Assembly (NCBI GenBank): GCA_900756555.1
Contig: CAAEKP010000131.1
Location: 1-13,574, forward strand
Origin: Peptococcaceae bacterium
Lineage (GTDB): Bacteria; Bacillota; Peptococcia; Peptococcales; Peptococcaceae
Length of the DNA: 13,574 nt
Direction of reading: 5' to 3'
Shown here: piece after piece, positions 11,533 through 13,574 of the stretch
Position numbering within the stretch: position 1 is the stretch's first letter
How the letters are laid out: every line of letters starts with the position of its first letter
Position numbers and translations under genes: made by a program
The notes under the pieces: model-generated
Told to the model about the DNA's origin: nothing
Databases searched by the model: none
The model's input: only the letters and a program-made list of their open reading frames with translations

Positions 11533-12663
11533 GTGCATAAAAAAAAGTTTCTGGCAGGCGCACTGCTGACTTTGTGGGGTGTTTCTGCGCTGCCTGCTGT
11601 GGCTGCGGAAGATACCATGCTACAGCTGATCATCAACAATCAGTTATATACGCAGACAGCAGAGCAGGCCGGGCCGCAGTTAATCAATGAGCGGGTCTAT
11701 GTGCCGCTGCGTCTGGTGAGCGAATCGCTGGGGCATCGGGTACAGTGGCACGCTGAACAGCGTGAAATTGTTATCGTTACCGAGGGAGACAATGAGCCCC
11801 ATGCGCTGGGTGAGCCGGTGGCGGAGGACTCGCCGATTACTATTGTGATTGACGGGCAGCGGTTGGCCGCCGATGAAAACACGGGGCAGCCTTTTCTGAG
11901 CGGGGAAGGTCATACGATGATTCCGTTGCGTCTGGTGGGAGAAGCGCTGCACTGTGATGTGCAGTGGCAGGATGGCGTGGCGATTGTTAATGAGCGCCAG
12001 CCGGAGCCGGTGACACCGCCTGCTGTTGAGACGGACACGGAAGATTCAGAAGAGGAAGGGCAGTATTATAATTTGACCATTCAGGGCGATAGTATTGCTA
12101 CTGCACAGCAGCTTAACGCTTATCTGGAGCGCAAGGAGCCGGATATTCGAGCCATGATGGAGCGCAATTATCCAGAGCAGGGCTTTACGCCGTTCCCGGA
12201 CGATATTGCGGAGTTATACATCTCACTGGGGAAAAAATATAATATTCGCGGTGATTTAGCCTTTGCGCAGGCGCTGAAAGAAACAGGATATTTTCAGTTT
12301 TACGGCAGCGTGGAGCCATTTCAGAATAACTTCTGCGGGCTGGGTGCTTCTGGTATAGAAAATACCGGGGAGGAAGCTCTGAATGGCGTGGATTCAACGC
12401 GGGTGTATTCGATTCCCGGGCTGCACGGGCTGACTTATCTGACGGTGGCTGACGGGGTGGAAGCCCATTTGCAGCATTTATATGCCTATACTTCCACAGA
12501 AGAACTGCCGGAAGGCTGTGAACTGCTGGATCCTCGGTTTGGATATGTAAAGCGCGGTGTGGCAAAAACCTGGACAGATTTAGATGGCCGCTGGGCGATT
12601 CCGGGCAATGGTTATGGCGAGAGTATTATCAAAGATTATTGGCAGCCTGCTTTGACGCCATGA
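11533..12663 (+). CDS. Secreted cell-wall glucosaminidase with copper-amine-oxidase-N-like domains
   Basis: I favour the GTG at 11533 (376 aa): it gives a classic signal peptide, VHKKKFLAGALLTLWGVSAL then PAVAA, and AAGAAGGG lies about 11 bases upstream. An in-frame ATG at 11452 (403 aa) has no ribosome binding site and would add a polar tail before the signal peptide. After cleavage near AVAA come two copies of the copper amine oxidase N-terminal-like beta domain, each ending in a V(M)-x-P-L-R-L-V block (YVPLRLVSESLG and MIPLRLVGEALH); these usually serve as wall- or ligand-binding modules. An acidic linker follows (about 155-180). The C-terminal part is a glucosaminidase domain with the likely catalytic Glu in FAQALKETGYF (E250) and NNFCGLGA behind it. 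It should cleave glycan strands of peptidoglycan outside the membrane. xpt follows after about 50 bp. Confidence 0.85.
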   Translation: MHKKKFLAGALLTLWGVSALPAVAAEDTMLQLIINNQLYTQTAEQAGPQLINERVYVPLRLVSESLGHRVQWHAEQREIVIVTEGDNEPHALGEPVAEDSPITIVIDGQRLAADENTGQPFLSGEGHTMIPLRLVGEALHCDVQWQDGVAIVNERQPEPVTPPAVETDTEDSEEEGQYYNLTIQGDSIATAQQLNAYLERKEPDIRAMMERNYPEQGFTPFPDDIAELYISLGKKYNIRGDLAFAQALKETGYFQFYGSVEPFQNNFCGLGASGIENTGEEALNGVDSTRVYSIPGLHGLTYLTVADGVEAHLQHLYAYTSTEELPEGCELLDPRFGYVKRGVAKTWTDLDGRWAIPGNGYGESIIKDYWQPALTP

Positions 12664-12714
12664 GTGGCAGGCAGAGTGCGACGATAAGAATCAAATAAGG
12701 GGTAAGGGGACATT

Positions 12715-13290
12715 ATGGAATTATTAAAAAAACGTATTTTGCAGGACGGCGTTGCCTTAGGCAACAATGTGCTGAAAGTGGACAGCTTTTTGAATCATCA
12801 GATTGATGTGGCACTGTTTAATGAAATGGGCAAAGAATTTCAGCAGCGATTTGCTGACCAGAAGATTACAAAAATTCTGACCGTAGAGGCCTCCGGTATT
12901 GCGGTGGCGTGCATTGCCGCTCAATATTTTGGCAATGTGCCGGTAGTGTTTGCAAAAAAACAGGAATCCAGCAATTTATCCAGTGATGTGTATGCCAGCA
13001 ATGTGTTTTCCTTTACAAAAAATAAAAACTATCTGGTGCGGGTGGATAAAAAATATCTGTCGGCGGATGACCGTGTGCTGATTATTGATGACTTTCTGGC
13101 GAACGGCAATGCGGCGCTGGGCCTGATTGATCTGGTGCAGCAGGCTGGCGCTGCGGTGGCCGGCGTGGGTATTGTGATTGAAAAAGGCTTTCAGAATGGG
13201 CGTCAGCTGCTGGAAGAAAAGGGCTATCGTGTCGAATCTCTGGCGATTGTCAAAGAAATCCGTGAAGGTTCGGTAATTCTTGCAGAATAG
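12715..13290 (+). CDS. xpt: Xanthine phosphoribosyltransferase
   Basis: The enzyme converts xanthine and PRPP to XMP in purine salvage. The 191-aa protein has the family's normal length. The start MELLKKRILQDG is typical, and VDSFLNHQID (22-31) belongs to the hood region. The 5-phosphoribosyl-binding motif VLIIDDFLANGNA stands at 121-133, and ASGIAVA (59-65) is the diphosphate-binding loop region. AAGGGG precedes the ATG by 5 to 6 bases. In Bacillus xpt is controlled by a guanine riboswitch. Here only 51 bases separate it from the preceding gene and no riboswitch fold is visible, so it may be read through from the glucosaminidase promoter. purE follows behind its own promoter. Confidence 0.95.
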   Translation: MELLKKRILQDGVALGNNVLKVDSFLNHQIDVALFNEMGKEFQQRFADQKITKILTVEASGIAVACIAAQYFGNVPVVFAKKQESSNLSSDVYASNVFSFTKNKNYLVRVDKKYLSADDRVLIIDDFLANGNAALGLIDLVQQAGAAVAGVGIVIEKGFQNGRQLLEEKGYRVESLAIVKEIREGSVILAE

Positions 13291-13291
13291 G

Positions 13292-13320
13292 TTGTCTGTG
13301 ACGCCATTTTATTATATAAT
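13292..13320 (+). promoter_or_regulatory. Promoter of purE
   Basis: TTGTCT (13292-13297) and a perfect TATAAT (13315-13320) are 17 bases apart. A start near 13327 gives a leader of about 36 bases, too short to contain a purine riboswitch. Confidence 0.75.
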
Positions 13321-13362
13321 ATTCTTTTCCGATGTTAAGAAATCATAACAGGGGGGCAAACT

Positions 13363-13574
13363 ATGAGCAATCCAAAAGTAGGTATTGTGATGGGCAGCGA
13401 TTCTGATTTGAAAATTATGCAGGATGCTGTAAAGGTATTAAGAGAGTTTGACATTGAGAGTGAGCTGGTGGTGGCTTCGGCGCACCGCACACCGTATAAA
13501 GCATTGCAGTATGCGGAAACTGCGGAAGAACGCGGTCTGGAAGTGATTATCGCCGGCGCTGGCGCTGCGGCTCA
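13363..13574 (+). CDS. purE: 5-(carboxyamino)imidazole ribonucleotide mutase PurE (partial, cut by the window edge)
   Basis: Only the first 70 codons are present. They begin MSNPKVGIVMGSDSDLKIM, with the SDSD nucleotide-binding loop near residues 12-15. They continue with VVASAHRTPYKA (about 37-48), which carries the catalytic His, and reach IIAGAGAAA at the edge of the window. This is the class I PurE pattern, the mutase that converts N5-CAIR to CAIR in de novo purine synthesis. GGGGGG lies 6 to 7 bases before the ATG. A full-length protein would have about 160-170 residues. The gene probably opens a pur operon running to the right. Confidence 0.95.
   Translation, partial: MSNPKVGIVMGSDSDLKIMQDAVKVLREFDIESELVVASAHRTPYKALQYAETAEERGLEVIIAGAGAAA

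Noticed and set aside
11680..11952. 90-aa reading frame on the - strand inside the glucosaminidase gene
   Set aside because: It is antisense to the copper-amine-oxidase-N-like domains, without a start signal, and is explained as a shadow of the real gene.
12664..12714. Guanine riboswitch upstream of xpt
   Set aside because: The gap is only 51 bases and shows no three-way-junction stems or conserved core; a purine riboswitch needs more room. The purE leader is likewise too short.

Overview
The window looks like chromosomal DNA of an anaerobic, endospore-forming (or formerly spore-forming) member of the Firmicutes/Bacillota. The evidence is the cassette of DUF1614-type membrane protein, SpoIIP, YIEGIA-family protein and its small 'capping' partner, the strong AGGAGG-type ribosome binding sites, the sigma-A-like promoters, a small stand-alone siroheme protein of the kind found in anaerobes, and a YebC of the non-Escherichia subtype. 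A Negativicutes or Peptococcaceae-like lineage fits best, but this is inference; there is no rRNA in the window.

The left part (1-3750) is an AT-rich accessory region. It holds an unrecognised 230-aa protein, a nucleotidyltransferase-fold protein, a tyrosine recombinase with a coupled 60-aa protein, and two copies of a compact RNA/peptide cassette. Each cassette (about 906-1191 and 2003-2397) has a near-identical + strand promoter and short structured RNA. This RNA runs into a terminator hairpin shared with a convergent - strand transcript that encodes a small peptide (29 aa, mostly hydrophobic, and 40 aa, hydrophobic with a basic tail). This is the layout of a type I toxin-antitoxin system of the Fst/par kind. 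The flanking RNA sequences are conserved between copies while the two peptides are almost unrelated. This duplicated pair, with the nucleotidyltransferase gene between its copies, is the most interesting part of the window.

The rest (3750-13574) is ordinary core genome with higher GC. On the - strand lies yebC. A + strand block follows: a papain-like cysteine peptidase, then the tightly packed DUF1614-spoIIP-YIEGIA-capping cassette, ending in a perfect 12-bp bidirectional terminator. A - strand block follows: a 101-aa protein coupled to a small siroheme protein, a UPF0173 metallo-beta-lactamase-fold hydrolase preceded by a 59-aa glutamine-rich protein, and a cyclophilin. The last block is on the + strand: a secreted cell-wall glucosaminidase with copper-amine-oxidase-N-like domains, xanthine phosphoribosyltransferase (xpt), and the first 70 codons of purE.

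Functionally, spoIIP works on peptidoglycan during engulfment, and the glucosaminidase and perhaps the papain-like protein fit wall or envelope roles. xpt and purE link purine salvage and de novo synthesis. The accessory left region, ending in an integrase next to yebC, looks like an integrated or recombinationally active segment.
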